Shown: positions 23,711 to 33,610 of the stretch, one piece after another
Numbering within the stretch: the stretch's first letter is position 1
Layout: the number at the start of each line of letters is the position of its first letter
Assembly: GCA_015143295.1 (NCBI GenBank)
Contig: CM026551.1
Location: forward strand, 45,744,034-45,808,033
Length of the DNA: 64,000 nucleotides
Reading direction: 5' to 3'
Source of the DNA: Tetracentron sinense
Lineage: Eukaryota > Streptophyta > Magnoliopsida > Trochodendrales > Trochodendraceae
The notes under the pieces: generated by a model
Databases searched by the model: none
The model's input: only the letters and a program-made list of their open reading frames with translations
What the model was told of the DNA's origin: nothing
Position numbers and translations under genes: made by a program

Positions 23711-26700
23711 GTAATATTAGTTAATTTTTATCGCCTAGGCCAACCAAATCTCTTAGGCATCGCCTAGACGCATTCACTAGACTGGTTTTTATATTTAAAT
23801 TGTATTTCATAAACTTTGCTAAGTAATTATGGTTTGTTTCCATACCCGTTTATCAGCATGCTTGCCTTTTTAACTTATAAAATTCTTAACTCTCATATGT
23901 ATTGTCATAAATGTAGTTGAGAAAAATCATTTAGCTTATATCTGCATTAAAAAAAAGTAGTGTATGGTATCCAAGTTTTTCCTTGCATAATGAAACCCAA
24001 ATTAATTTTTTCAGCGATCAGCACGTATCGGATTGACACTTTAATACATATCCTAAAAAACACCTTCCTGATACTCATATCGATGCTGATATTTTGAACC
24101 ATGCCTAAGAAAGAATAAGCTTTATGGGATTAGAGAGGTCCCAAACTTGTCAGAATTGGCTGCAGTGTTGGGTTGTAAGATTGGAGCCATTCATACCTCA
24201 TATTTCGGCCTACCACTTGGGTTTGGTTTCAAAAACAAGCCGATATGGGACCTAGTGGTGGAAAGATTCTCAAAGCGATTGGCAGGATGGAAATTGCTAT
24301 AGCTATCCACAGGTGGTAGACTCACCCTTCTTAAAAGCACTTTGATCAGCCTCCCCACGTACTTCCTATCTCTCCTCACCATCCCGGTATCCATAGCAAA
24401 GAGAGTGGAAATAATCAAGGGGGATTTCTTGTGGAATGAAATGGCTGAAATCATAAACTACCATTTGGTATAATGAAGTGAGGTATGCAATCATGTTGAG
24501 GGGGCCTAGGTGTGCGTCCACTAGTGGAGGTCAACAAGGCACTTCTGAAAAAATGGTTATGGAGATTTAGGTCGGAAAAAGATAGTTTGTGGATGAGAGT
24601 TATTTCGAGTACATATGGGGAAGTTTTGGGGTGGGAGCATTATGAGGGGCTGGTTTGATTTCTTGAAACACATTTCTTTTCGGGAAGGTAAAGGGGAAGA
24701 GGTAAGATTTTAGGAGAACAGCCAATGTGGCCAAGTGTCTCTAAGGGAATAATTTAGTAAGTTGTGGACCTTAGTTGAGGATTGGAACGCTTTAGCAGAG
24801 TCTTGTCGAGAGCAAGTGGCAAATTTAGAGGAGGGATCTTAACGATTGGGAGTTTGCAAGTGTTGCTCGATTGTTGGGGCATCTGAGCTCAGTTGTGACC
24901 TACCCTCTCTTCAAGGATGTGAGATTATGATCTTGCGACAACATGGTCAGTTTTCAGTGAGATCCTTCTATCAGGCTTTGCGGGCTTATTGTGACCTTCC
25001 CGTTTCCACATAGGTCTGTGGAATCCAAGCATTCCATTGAACATATCCTTCTTTCTCTAGACGGTAATGCTGGAAAGATTCTCACATGTGATCACCTGAT
25101 GCATAGAGAGTGCAAGATGGCCAAGGGAAGTTTTTGTGTCTTAAAGCAGAGGAACAGTAGATCACTTATTGTTGTAGTGCTCCTTCGCTTTTGAGATATG
25201 GGGTTATTTCCTATCTTTAATGGGGATCAGTTTGGTCTTTACTCATACCTTCTATGACTTTGTATCTTGTCGATCAACAATAAAGTGGATGGATTGGTAT
25301 CAGGCTCATGGCTATTTCTTTCTGGGCCATTAATGTGGTCACTTTGGAAGGAACAGAATTACAGAGCCTTTGACAGGATCGTATCATCCAAGGAAGGAAG
25401 CTTCTCCTGTCTCTAATCTTGGAAGCTTGGGGCGAGGGGAGGAGTCGGAGGCTACAATCAATTACCTCTCCAGCACATTGTATTCTTCCCCCTCAATGCA
25501 GGTCTTACGAGGTAGATTCTGGTCCGATGATTTGGGGGACCCGGAATTAGAATCTTACACGCCGTTAGTTTTTACAGAATTGGTAAAATCACCCATATCA
25601 GGGGGGAGCAGATGGGTAGTCCTAGGCCTCCGGGGTCTAAGCCAACAGGGTCAGAGGGGGTGGCTCCAGCTAGGGCTGTCAATGGACCAGATCATGATCC
25701 GGATCCGATCCGAATCCGATCCGATTAGCCGGACTTTGGACCCTATATGTGATCCGTCGGATCGGATTCGGATCGGATCGGTGGAATCCGATTATAATCG
25801 GATCGGATTTGGATATAGGGTGATCCGATCCGATTAAAATCCGATCCGATAATAATAATAATTTTTAATTATTTTAAATATATTATTTAGATTTTCTATG
25901 TATAAAATATTAATTTTTAAAAAAATTAACATTAATTAGTATTAATTAAGGTATTATTAGATTTTTTATTATTAAAATAGATTTTTTTTTTTAAAAATAA
26001 CCTTACTCGGATTGGATCGGATTCGGATCGGACGATATATAATCGGATCGGATTCGGATCGGTTACTTCATGATCCGACGGATCTCGGATCGGATTCGGA
26101 TCAGTCGGATTCTTAATCGGATCGAATTCGGATCTAGGCAGATCCGGTCCGAATCCGATCCGTTGACAGCCCTAGCTCCAGCTCTAGCCATAGCAGGGTC
26201 CGCAATTTGTGAGGAGGTTGTAGAAGGCGTGCTACCTGTACAGGTTCACGGTTTGGTTCCATTAGATCCTCAGTGTACCTCGCTGTCAGAAGGGAAGCAG
26301 CTCGTAGAAGATCAAGGTGTTTTTTCCATCGCTACTTATCACATGATTCCGAATCCAATTTGTTTTGAGGAAGTGGTGCTGGGAGGGGGTGTCAAGAACC
26401 ATGTCTCTCTCTACTCGGGTGGGGTAGGGACTCCTGATCCAGCACTACCCCCAACAAGGGGGACGGTAGTTCTCAAGCAGATGTCCCCTAGGCTTGTTCC
26501 CTTGGAAGGTACTCCTTCACCCTCTTCTCTTTCTATCCCTCATATCCAGGGGTGTGCCATGGATATGGGAGATAGAGGTTGTGTTTCATGTTCATCTGTT
26601 ACAAATATTTATCCTTTGTTGCATGCTCATGGAGTCTTGATACCACAATCCAATGAGGAAAGGGCGTCCATTGATGGGAGAGGAGCAGTAGAGGGTTCTA

Positions 26701-29700
26701 GGGATTTTTCGACGAAGGTTAGTAGACCAAGGTCAGTGGCTCGGGATCCTAAGCCTATTGTCCACTATGAGGGCATAGGGGGGAGTCCGGGCGAGCCCCC
26801 TCCTTTGAGTGCGGAGGAAGTATTAGAGTGGGTAGTGAATCGGGCAGTCGGGATGGGTAAGTTTTTGGGGCTTTCTCTTGAAGGTCATGAATCGGCTGCT
26901 AGGGATTTATTTTTACGAGTTGAGGGGTAGGGCGAGGGGGGGAGAGTTGTTCCCTCTCCCCAAACTAAGGGTGGTCGAAGAGACCCCTTAGTTTCGGAGA
27001 TTCGAAGATTGGAGTGGCATGTCAACTATAAGAGAGGAACCCCTAGGGGAGTGTCACAGAGTCCGAGGTCAAGTAGGGTTGGTCGTGTTCCTAGATGAAT
27101 AGTCTTTCTATGTTATCATGGAACATTAGGGGTTTGGGTCTCAAGGAGAAGAGGGCGGCGATAAACCAACTCGTAAGAGCCCAAAAACCTTTGATTTTGT
27201 GCATTCAGGAAACCAAGTTAGTAGTTACCCAGGAGTTTCATATCAGGGATGTATGGGGTAACCCTCATCCGGGCTGGCTCGCCCTTCCGTCTTTAGGAAA
27301 TTCTAGGGGTGTGTTGTTACTTTGGGACAAGGATTCAGTGGAGGTTCTGGATTCCGAAGTGGGGGCCTACTCTATCTCTACTCTTTGTCGGGTAGTGGGG
27401 GAGGACTTCCAATGGGTGTTTCCAGGGGTGCATGGACCCTCTGGAAGTTCGGCAGGGTCAGATTTGTGGGATGAATTGGATGGCGTTAGTGTCCGATGGG
27501 GGGCTCCGTGGTGCTTAGGCGGCAATTTCAATTGTATTAGGTTCTCATATGAAAGGAAAGGGGACGGTCCTGTCACGGACAAGATAAGGTGTTTTGGAGC
27601 ATTCATCTTACGTCATGGGTTAGCAGACTACCCGATGAGGGGTGCCCAATTCACCTGGTCCCAATCTGGAGCTAACAGAAGGGCGAGTAGGTTAGACAGA
27701 TTTTTAATCGACCTTGCATGGGAAGATCACTTCCCGAGTGCTATCCAGTCATCCTTCCCTAGGCCCTTATCTGATCATCGTCCCATCCTCTTACAGTCAG
27801 GGTGTTTGTCAGGGGGTCATAGCCAGTTTCGCTTTGAGAACATATGGCTTGAGGATGAGAGAATTAAGGTTTTAGTGGCCGAGGTGTGGTCTAACTATTG
27901 TGGATGGGGATCGGCCAGTACAAGGTTCGGATTGAAACTTAAGGCTCTCAATGCGAAGTTGAAAATTTGGAACAAAGAGGTGTTCGGGAATATCCAGAAT
28001 AGGTTATCTCAGCTATTGAGGGAGATTGATGGTTTGGATGGCATAGCCGAAAATAGTGATCTTCTGCCAGAAGTTCAGAGGGCTAGAGAGTCGAAACGTC
28101 TGGATTATGTTTCTCTCCTTAAAATGGAAGAAATCAGTTGGAAACAAAAGTCCAGAATTCGATGGCTTAAAGAGGGGGACCGCAACACCAAGTTTTTCCA
28201 AAGATCGGCAAACTTTCACAGGAAGAGAAATTTTATATCCAAGTTGAGGGTGGAGGAGTGTTGGAAGGAGTCGAGGGGTGAGATTGCAGAAAGCGTCATA
28301 TCATATTATAGGGATCTGTATTATGAAAGAGAAAGTTGGAGTCCTCGTTTGGATGACTTACCTTTCAATATTCTGTCGCCAGACCAAAAGGGGGCTCTTG
28401 AAGCTCCTTTCGAGGTTGAGGAGGTGCTTGGAGTTATTAGAAGTTTAGCAGAGGATAAGGCTCCTGGTCCAGACAGTTTCTCCATTGAGTTTTATAAGTC
28501 TTGTTGGGAGATAGTGGGGAGTGATTTCATGGAGGTGATGAAGGAGTTATATGAGCGGGGTCATTTTGATAGAGTGATCAATAGCACATTCCTTGTATTG
28601 ATCCCAAAAAAAGATGGAGCGGTGGATCTCAAAGATTTTCGTCCCATTAGCCTGATTAGCAGTGTCTACAAAATTTTATCCAAGGTGTTGGCCTCCCACT
28701 TAAAGGTGGTGATGTCATCCATTATCTCTCCTCATCAGGGTGCGTTCGTAGGGGGGCGTCAAATAATCGATGGGATCTTGATAGCTAATGAATATATTGA
28801 CTCCAGATCTAAATCAAAGATCCCGGGTCTCCTCTGTAAGGTGGATATGGAAAAAGCTTATGATCATGTCAACTGGGACTTCTTGAATTATGTGCTAGGA
28901 ATGATGGGTTTTGGGTTCAGGTGGAGACATTGGATTCGGGTGTGTTTGTCTTCTGTATCTTTCTCCATCCTCATTAATGGGAGTCCGGTGGGTTATTTTC
29001 CTAGCTCTAAAGGTCTAAGACAAGGAGATCCTTTTTGCCCTTTTCTTTTTGTGATTGTCTCGGAGGCCTTGGGTAGGATGTTATCACGAGCTGAGGGGAG
29101 AGTGTTCGAAGGGTTTCCGATAGGATCCAACGACTTCCATATCTCTCATTTACAATTTGCTGATAACACCCTTATCTTTTGTCGGGCTCAGAGAGGAGAC
29201 CTTCTCTATCTCAGATGTCTTCTTCGATGGTTTGAAGCAGTGTCTGGGTTACGTGTTAGCTTGGGTAAGTTAGAGATTGTGAGTGTTGGGGTGGTTCCAA
29301 ACCTAGATAGGCTAGCAGTTTGCCTAGGTTGTTCTGTGGGTTCTCTTCCGTCAGTGTACTTAGGTATGTCGTTGGGAGCGAATTTCAAAAATTCTGAGGT
29401 TTGGGCCCCTGTCTTGGATCGGGTAGCCAAACGTCTAGCTGGGTGGAAATCTTCTTGCTTATCTAAAGGAGGGAAATTGACACTCATCCGTAGCACTTTG
29501 AGCAGTTTGCCTACGTATTTCATGTCGACTCTTACTATCCCGCACTCGGTGGCAGCTTACTTAGAGAAACTCCAGCGGGATTTCCTGTGGCATGGCAAAG
29601 GGGACATAGCTAAGTACCATCTTGTAGCTTGGAGTCATTTGTGTAGGTCCACCAAGAGTGGGGGATTAAACCTTAAACCCCTAGTGCAGGTGAACAAGGC

Positions 29701-32700
29701 GTTGTTAGGAAAATGGGTTTGGAGATTTGGGGAGGAGAGGGATAGTTTGTGGCATGCGGTGATCTTAGCCAAATATGGAGAATATTCATGCTGGGTTCCT
29801 CGAGAGGTCAAGGGTGCTCATGGTTAGAGTCTCTGGAAGGGAATTATGGCCAATGCCAACTTAGTTATGCCGTTCACTCGGTTTAGAGTCGGGAGGGGGT
29901 CTGAGGTTAGGTTTTGGTTGGATGTGTGGTGTGGGACCACTAGGCTGAAGGATGACTTTGGTAACCTGTTCATGTTAGCCTCTGATAAGAAAGCATTAGT
30001 TGGAGATTATTATGAGAGGCTAGGGGAGGGGGTGGTGTGGGGTCCGAGGTTGCGTAGGGACCTGAATGATTGGGAAATTGAGGATATGTCCCGTCTTTTG
30101 GAGAGGGTTGCTTCGGTATCCCCTTGTGCAAATATTAGTGATATCAGGATTTGGTCGCGAGACAACCATGGTCGGTATTCCGTAAGATCTCTCTTTCATT
30201 CTTTGTATCCTGTTCTATCTGGGTCGTTTCCTCATAGGATTGTGTGGAATCCTGGTATTCCATCCAAGGTATCTTTTTTTCTATGGAATGCAACACTGGA
30301 TAAGATTCTAACATGTGACCATTTACAGCATAGAGGGTGGCGTCTGGCAAACCGATGTTTCTTGTGCCTTCAAGCGGAAGAGTCTGTGAATCATCTCTTG
30401 TTGCACTGTCCTATTGTGTCTGGGATATGGGGTTTCTTTCTTTCCCTTGTGGGGGTGGCTTGGGTCTTTCCCTCCTCCTTTCTTAACTTCTTATCCTGTT
30501 GACCTACGATGATTGTGGATGGGGCCAGGGAGGCGATGTGGGAAATTCTTCCAGGGGCGATTTCTTGGATGATATGGAAGGAGAGGAATCTCAGGGTTAT
30601 TAAGAATTCCTCCTCTTCAGTGGAGCGTCTCTGTGGACGGATCAGCATGGTGGTGTTGGAATGGGCAGGTTTAAAGGTTGATGGGGAAGAGTTGAGGGAG
30701 GTGCTGGGTTGATGTAGTTTTTGGAAGGTCAGGTAGCTCTTGGTTGAGTTTATGTGCTTGTAAACCTTCCCTTGGCTTGTCTTCCTTTTGCTCCTTTTGT
30801 ACTTATTGTTTTAGTTCTATAAAGTTTTGTTGCCGATCAAAAAAAAAGGAGCCAATTTGTTCAAACACTCGTCAACTCCTTATTTAATGGCGCTCTACTA
30901 GGGAAGCCAACAAGGATTTGGCTTGGATGGTCAAAGATAACAGTTGGGTTCCCAATGCAGAACCTATCATGGCGATGTATCTAGCAGTCTTTCTCCGGCG
31001 TAAGACTGTCTTTACATTTTCCTTTGAATCTCTTGGTGCTTTGGTTTTTGTTTTGGGTTCACCGCCTTGTGATCCCTCTAGTTGTCTTGTACTTTCATTA
31101 TGATCTTTTTTCCTTTAATATATTGATTCTGCTTTACTAATTAAAAAGATCAAACCCTACAGAATTCCAAAGTGAATCAAAGACAATGCATAAGCAATGG
31201 AGTCATCATATGATATAAAAATCTTGAGGATGTTTATTGTTACTGATTTGTTCAAAGTTCATGGAGATAGGTGACAGTGTATGGTGTTCCTAAGAAGATA
31301 GGTGACAACATAAGCAATGGAGTCATCATGTGTATGGTGTTCTTGATTTGTTCAAAGTAGCGCCTCGGGTGTATGGTGTTCCTAAGAAGATAGGTGACAA
31401 CAGAGAAGCAATTTTGGAACCTTGACATGTTATTATTCCTAGTGTTATGTTATTTCAGAATATCATACACTAATAATGGAAGGGACTAATGTAGCAGAAG
31501 TTACATAACATTAATTAAAGACTGCATTAGACATGTATAAAGACTTGAACTCAAGACCAAGCTATCCTAGTGGTTATGTTATTCCACACTATTATTCCTA
31601 GTGGTTATGTTATTCCAAGTGGTTATGCTGATAGGTAGCGCCTGCATTAGACATGTATAAAGACATGAACTCAAGACCATGCTGTCCTTCAAGTGGAGGG
31701 GACTAATGTAGCAGAAGTTACATAGCATGTGCACTCCGAGGTTGATTTCTCAATCAATACCATACGCTGATGAATGCCTCCTTTCTATTCTCTGAAGTCT
31801 ACAACAACTGGGAGAGGCAGGATTCAAACCCACAGCAGATTTGACAATTCCAGAAAAAAAAAAAAATTTGAATGGGAAAAAAAAGAGGCAGAACTGATGA
31901 ACAGTAACCACAAATAATAAAACTGGGTTCCTTATTAGGTTAGAAGCATTTTAAATTTTAATTGACTTCAAAATTATTTTAATTGAATTAGGAGTTGCAA
32001 TTCCGAATTTCATGTTCAATAAGTGTCAAACTTCCAAAGTGCCGAGACTTCAAGTGCCAGGCTTTGCAAGTCACATCATTTGGCCATTCAATTTCATGTT
32101 CTTTAATTCTCTTGCATTGAGTATATTTGCAGTAATCTACTCCAAGTGCCACGCTTTGCAAGCCATTAACAATGGCTTCAATGGAACTAAAACCACATGT
32201 TAAAGATGTGTATATATATATATATATACATATAGAGAGAGAGAGAGAGAGAGAGAGACTTACATTGACTAGTGGGAACGATGACACGGACAGTCATTGG
32301 AATATTGTCACCGATAGACAAAAATAGTGTCTACTCTCTGACAGCCTAAATCGTGCCCGCACGATGTGCAATGTCGCTAAAAGGGATGGGAGTGGAGGGA
32401 AGGAGAGAAGAGAGATATGAGAAGAATAAATGAAGTTAGGAGGAGCACTGAGTCATTTTTTATCGAGGTATGAGAATTGAAGTCCTTCCCTTTGGGGTGG
32501 GACTTGAAAACCAGCAATTCATGGGTTTTCAAAAGACACGAGAATTGAAATTTAGAAAAATTTTAAAAAAATAACAACATCAAAATAGTAAATTCCCAAG
32601 AATTATCGGTTCCGGCATCCAATTCTAGCCAAAAGAACAGTGCCTAAGTGTTTTATAATGAATTGGCCTCACTTAGAAGTTGGAACAGGGAAGAGATCTA

Positions 32701-33104
32701 GCACTAGAAAAAAAATAAGGACCAAGATTCTTTAACTTCATACAATGCAATGCACTATTAACGGTCATCATCAAGTGTACAGTGCACATATTCTCCACAT
32801 TCTACAAATTTCTTCATAAAACTATCTAAAAACTTGCTTTGGTTGGGATTTAACTATTTAAAATACCCCAGATCCTGTTCTTTTTGTGTGATTGTGTGCA
32901 TGAGTTTTTGGGCGAAAGTCACTTCCCCAAGTGTTCTTTGTCGAAGATTTGGAAATGCAAAGTTGCAAAATTCTACTGCCAAGGAAAATGAATAAAATCT
33001 AGGATTAAAAGAGTCAAATATAGTGAAATACCTTTCTGTCGCCAAGTAAGCGTCGAAATAGATTGAGCTCCTCCACCAGCCGCCGATGTACTCCCTCCAT
33101 CCAT
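12727..33104 (-). CDS. ALIS: ALA-interacting subunit (CDC50/LEM3 family), exons 1-4
   Basis: ALIS proteins are the beta subunits of P4-ATPase lipid flippases (ALA); they escort the pump out of the ER and are needed for its activity. Exon 1 is 33104-33032 (starts [11 protein letters not shown]), exon 2 is 13240-13179, exon 3 is 13058-12984 and exon 4 is 12843-12727. Joined, they give 109 open codons with every splice phase matching and GT-AG at each visible border. The exons encode the hallmark [19 protein letters not shown], the first membrane helix ([20 protein letters not shown]), and the ectodomain start [11 protein letters not shown]...SIPKNC with two conserved cysteines. The IPKNC-type wording is closest to the ALIS2/ALIS4-like branch, from memory. 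Full-length proteins are about 330-350 residues, so about two thirds is missing: exons for NHRRYVKSR and the second helix were not found. The gene either continues past the left edge or is truncated. Confidence 0.85.
14050..15780 (+). mobile_element. Ty3/gypsy gag-protease remnant
   Basis: A gag start-like [16 protein letters not shown] at 14054 is followed by a broken Retrotrans_gag domain: [17 protein letters not shown], then after a frameshift WWNQLQ, then [11 protein letters not shown]. After a nested [39 protein letters not shown] follow. The protease active-site region reads [16 protein letters not shown] near 15640-15690, the D-G/S-G motif of this clade. Frames shift repeatedly and there is no RT or integrase, so this is a dead 5' fragment. 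Confidence 0.65.
14701..14913. mobile_element. hAT-like MITE (213 bp)
   Basis: Left end CATTGTAATCAAAATGTCG and reverse complement of the right end CAGTGTAGTCAAAGCGTCC match at most positions. The interior is built of CGCCTAG/CTAGGCG words. The flanking 8-mers CTTCGACC and TTTTGACA agree at 5 of 8 positions, a decayed duplication. The ends resemble those of the larger element at 22763. Confidence 0.6.
15781..16085 (+). mobile_element. LINE reverse-transcriptase fragment
   Basis: About 100 codons with stops read like the L1-type RT fingers: [45 protein letters not shown], then [11 protein letters not shown] across a frameshift. It abuts gypsy protease on the left and copia on the right, so it is bounded by rearrangement. 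Confidence 0.6.
17729..19157. mobile_element. hAT-type non-autonomous DNA transposon (1,429 bp)
   Basis: Ends CAATGTTTTAAAATGC and, reverse-complemented, CAATGTTTTTAAAAGCGC are inverted. A perfect 8-bp duplication CTTCCTAC (17721-17728 and 19158-19165) flanks it, and excision restores the copia RNase H frame from EIGLPT to [21 protein letters not shown]-like words fill the sub-termini in both orientations. Inside, ~140-bp imperfect repeats (gaactccattaatcc blocks and purine-rich GGGAGAGAGGGAGG blocks) and a short ATT run near 18935 occur. No transposase seen. Confidence 0.88.
19432..19703 (+). repeat. 3' LTR of the copia element
   Basis: Begins TGTTGAATAAGG directly after the polypurine tract and ends near CCAACTGCA, about 272 bp. 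It contains TATAAAAAATAAAG (about 19553) and a TACTATTAGTAT/ATACTAATAGTAT inverted pair (19500-19545). The matching 5' LTR is absent. Confidence 0.65.
19705..19800 (+). mobile_element. Truncated end of the GGTTGTTAAATC hAT family
   Basis: TAGGTTGTTAAATCAATTGAATCG and the following AATCG-rich text match the left terminus of the element at 1780-2547. The other end is missing. Confidence 0.6.
20960..22170 (-). mobile_element. LINE (L1-type) ORF2 fragment, minus strand
   Basis: Minus-strand pieces of reverse transcriptase in the proper order: [20 protein letters not shown] then [14 protein letters not shown] (near 21904-21780), [20 protein letters not shown] and [13 protein letters not shown] (near 21560-21440), and the catalytic YTDDTLVF (near 21303-21280). 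The 5' side (22170-21910) gives degenerate fingers text. Many stops; dead. About 19800-20950, downstream on this strand, shows no recognisable domain except a short (TA) run near 20146. Confidence 0.75.
22171..22762. other. Possible DNA-transposon remnant rich in GATAC/GTATC
   Basis: Positions 22190-22360 are full of GTATC/GATAC words (CCGATACTCACCGATATT), as in some hAT families, and 24000-24105 shows the same wording in the opposite sense. No clean ends or target duplication could be defined. Confidence 0.35.
22763..23784. mobile_element. hAT-type non-autonomous DNA transposon (1,022 bp)
   Basis: Ends CAATGTAGTCAAGGCGTC and, reverse-complemented, CAGTCTAGTGAATGCGTC are inverted repeats. 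The flanking 8-mers GTTTTCAT (22755-22762) and GTTTTTAT (23785-23792) differ at one base. Sub-terminal CACCTGGGCATCACC/GGCATCGCCTAG words repeat. The interior holds a CT-rich tract (23120-23160) and a long (TA) run near 23677-23705. No transposase. Confidence 0.75.
24110..25400 (+). mobile_element. LINE ORF2 3' fragment, plus strand
   Basis: Plus-strand text matches the region after the RT palm: [49 protein letters not shown], then broken text and the zf-RVT domain ([19 protein letters not shown]-like, VDHLLL) near 25010-25200, ending KERNYRAF near 25350-25370. It has several stops. Its close resemblance to 29280-30630 shows it belongs to the same LINE family as the fuller copy downstream. 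Confidence 0.75.
25401..27098 (+). pseudogene. LINE ORF1 (C-terminal part)
   Basis: From 26183 to 27098 one frame reads as the low-complexity C-terminal half of an L1-type ORF1, containing [20 protein letters not shown] and [23 protein letters not shown] at 26928-26930 interrupts it, after which the same frame runs to a TGA at 27096-27098. A hAT element (25671-26174) splits the upstream part; removing it rejoins GSEGVAPA to LAIAGSA in frame. The nucleic-acid-binding N-terminal domain is not recognisable, so the copy may be 5'-truncated around 25400. Confidence 0.6.
25671..26174. mobile_element. hAT-type MITE (504 bp)
   Basis: Ends TAGGGCTGTCAATGGA and, reverse-complemented, TAGGGCTGTCAACGGA. 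A perfect 8-bp duplication GCTCCAGC (25663-25670 and 26175-26182) flanks it. The sub-termini are arrays of GGATCGGATTC/GAATCCGATCC words around an AT-rich core. Inserted in LINE ORF1, so it is younger than that LINE copy. Confidence 0.9.
27095..30712 (+). pseudogene. LINE ORF2 (endonuclease-reverse transcriptase), nearly intact
   Basis: One frame of 1,206 codons holds the whole L1-type ORF2 with only two in-frame stops (TAG 29825-29827, TGA 30500-30502) and no frameshift. Domains: apurinic-type endonuclease (residues ~1-235: [20 protein letters not shown]), reverse transcriptase (~450-720: [45 protein letters not shown]), and the zf-RVT domain (~1040-1110: [22 protein letters not shown]). Two catalytic positions are changed: endonuclease GGDFN reads GGNFN (codon at 27524) and RT FADD reads FADN (codon at 29165). 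Both are consistent with G-to-A changes and would abolish activity. ORF1 and ORF2 overlap as ATGA. Confidence 0.9.
30713..30850 (+). other. LINE 3' UTR and short poly(A)
   Basis: GT-rich 3' UTR ending GATC followed by a run of nine A residues at about 30839-30848. No target-site duplication could be matched because the 5' end is unclear. Confidence 0.65.
30851..31150 (+). mobile_element. Second LINE 3' tail fragment
   Basis: [20 protein letters not shown] resembles the end of a LINE RNase H-like domain, followed by a GT-rich UTR and a short A-rich tail (31138-31150). It directly abuts the poly(A) of the previous LINE. Confidence 0.4.
31180..31740. repeat. Mosaic of short direct repeats
   Basis: Blocks such as GTGTATGGTGTTCCTAAGAA, AAGCAATGGAGTCATCAT, TGATTTGTTCAAAG, CCTAGTGGTTATGTTATTCC, CTGCATTAGACATGTATAAA and GGGACTAATGTAGCAGAAGT each occur two or three times in shuffled order. 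Confidence 0.7.
32207..32262 (+). repeat. Compound microsatellite (TA)n-(GA)n
   Basis: An uninterrupted TA run followed after CATA by a GA run. Confidence 0.95.
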
Positions 33105-33610
33105 ATCATCAAAATTCAAACTCTAGATCCAACAAGTGGTTCCCTCAACATCAAAATTGTTAAAATCCCCTACCCAGATTCAAGAACGAAACGAAAAACA
33201 AACAAAGAAACGAAAATCCCAACTTCTTAACAATCTTCACCAGAAATGGAATCTCCCTTCATATTTTAGCCATCATCCCCAACAGAAAACCATCAAAATT
33301 CACACCCTAAATTACAATTCACACCCAATGCAACTTCTTGACGAATTCGCAATCAGATTGAAACCCTAGCTTCTACCTACTTCCACAGGCAATCAAAAAC
33401 CAAGGGCTTACGAAGATGAAAGCATAAATGCAATTGGTTTCGCCGGAAATGGCAATCAGATTCAATGCATGAAAGAGCTTTCTTCACATCAAACGGAGGG
33501 AGATTCGAAAATGGAGCAATTAGGGTATCTGATGAATAAAGAACCAGAGATTGCTTCGTTGGAGTAAAAATGGGATTCGTCAACCTTCAAACGGCAACTG
33601 ACACCACCTC
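33105..33610 (-). promoter_or_regulatory. ALIS 5' leader / promoter-proximal region
   Basis: On the minus strand, CT- and AT-rich text with TCAATCTGATTGC and a TAGGGTTTCAATC stretch (33368-33354) precedes the ATG at 33104. It is free of transposon signals, unlike its surroundings. The transcription start and any leader intron cannot be fixed from sequence. Confidence 0.4.

Larger units (their letters stand above)
13241..33031 (-). other. Giant ALIS intron 1 (19,791 bp) filled with transposons
   Basis: The donor after exon 1 (AAAG|GTATTT at 33031) and the acceptor before exon 2 (GGTTTTGCAG at 13241) are both phase 1 and join to a conserved K-A-L-Y-Q-F. Between them lie gypsy, copia, LINE and hAT insertions, each listed below. 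Introns 2 and 3 are only 120 and 140 bp. The pieces I could not assign are 13241-14050, 19800-20960, 31750-32200 and 32270-33031. Positions 13480-13840 and 31800-32020 share diverged text (TGAATTAGGAGTT...), probably two copies of one LTR family. Confidence 0.75.

Noticed and set aside
22190-24105. A single hAT element with GGTATC/GATACC sub-termini
   Set aside because: Putative ends match at only about 10 of 15 bases, the flanks show no 8-bp duplication, and a better-defined hAT lies inside.
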